64,000 nt of DNA, taken from NCBI RefSeq assembly GCF_009184425.1, contig NZ_WELG01000002.1, positions 1,302,001 through 1,366,000 on the forward strand, written 5' to 3'. Below, piece by piece: positions 63,925 to 64,000 of the stretch. Source of the DNA: Flagellimonas olearia. Lineage in GTDB: Bacteria > Bacteroidota > Bacteroidia > Flavobacteriales > Flavobacteriaceae. The number at the start of each line of letters is the position of its first letter. Position 1 is the first letter of the stretch. Position numbers and translations under genes: made by a program. The notes under the pieces are model-generated. The model did not search any database and had not been told where the DNA came from. It saw nothing but the letters and a program-made list of their open reading frames with translations.

Positions 63925-64000
63925 TCGACGAGGTTTCTATAAGGGAAAAACGGTTCAATAAATGGATTACGGTGATATCGGTGGCCATACCTTTGATAGT
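63921..64000 (+). CDS. Start of a membrane protein gene, probably DUF420 family (partial)
   Basis: Only 26 codons are visible: MIDEVSIREKRFNKWITVIS followed by the start of a hydrophobic segment (VAIPLI). It overlaps the SCO1 stop by four bases (ATGA). In Flavobacteriia the gene after SCO1 is often a DUF420 membrane protein, and this N-terminus fits; the assignment rests mainly on context. Confidence 0.55.
   Translation, partial: MIDEVSIREKRFNKWITVISVAIPLI

Overview
The window reads as chromosomal DNA of a marine-type member of the Flavobacteriaceae (phylum Bacteroidota), probably in or near Muricauda/Flagellimonas; the genus is a guess. Evidence: alternative complex III (actA-F) directly followed by caa3-type oxidase genes, the type IX secretion translocon SprA, DUF4270 and DUF4907 proteins, a LytS/LytTR pair, a long acyl-CoA oxidase, and promoters of the Bacteroidota type (TAnnTTTG at -7, TTG/TTTG near -33) with almost no Shine-Dalgarno sequences.

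Layout. 0-5.3 kb: a partial outer-membrane protein and a DUF4270 lipoprotein on the minus strand, divergent from a plus-strand run of kelch lipoprotein, DUF4907 protein, LytS-type kinase and LytTR regulator. 5.4-10.5 kb: a minus-strand molybdenum hydroxylase set with one [2Fe-2S] subunit and two tandem large-subunit paralogues. 10.7-15.3 kb: a membrane adenylate/guanylate cyclase and a 1140-residue secreted PA14/TSP3/C-type-lectin protein. 15.6-20.3 kb: rimP-nusA-infB with a strong promoter, a leader hairpin and a terminator. 20.3-26.1 kb: an accessory island of a lipoprotein metallopeptidase, remnants or truncated copies of its C-terminal module, and five small diversified lipoproteins. 26.2-38.2 kb: a SPOR protein, then actA-F, coxB and coxA. 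38.3-50.5 kb: a DUF2807 protein, acyl-CoA oxidase, ruvB, a di-haem TsdA-like cytochrome with two exported DsrE proteins, queG, an SLC45-type transporter, malic enzyme and ruvA. 50.5-59.3 kb: sprA, gcvH, a VanZ protein and tonB. 59.5-64 kb: haem O synthase, two oxidase subunit III genes, subunit IV, a cysteine-free SCO-like protein, SCO1 and the start of a DUF420-like gene.

How the parts work together. ActA-F oxidises menaquinol and passes electrons to the coxBA oxidase; the separate 59.5-64 kb cluster supplies its remaining subunits plus haem and copper assembly factors. SprA is the T9SS outer-membrane channel and TonB energises outer-membrane receptors.

The most unusual region is the 20.3-26.1 kb island. 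Three times over, a metallopeptidase C-terminal module (full length, degraded, truncated) is followed at once by a small lipoprotein gene. Near-identical DNA patches lie between strongly diverged stretches, and base composition breaks inside the full-length gene. This resembles a polymorphic effector/cognate-partner locus on the cell surface. That reading is an inference, not shown by the sequence alone. Three 21-bp-spaced direct repeats precede the full-length gene and could be regulator sites.
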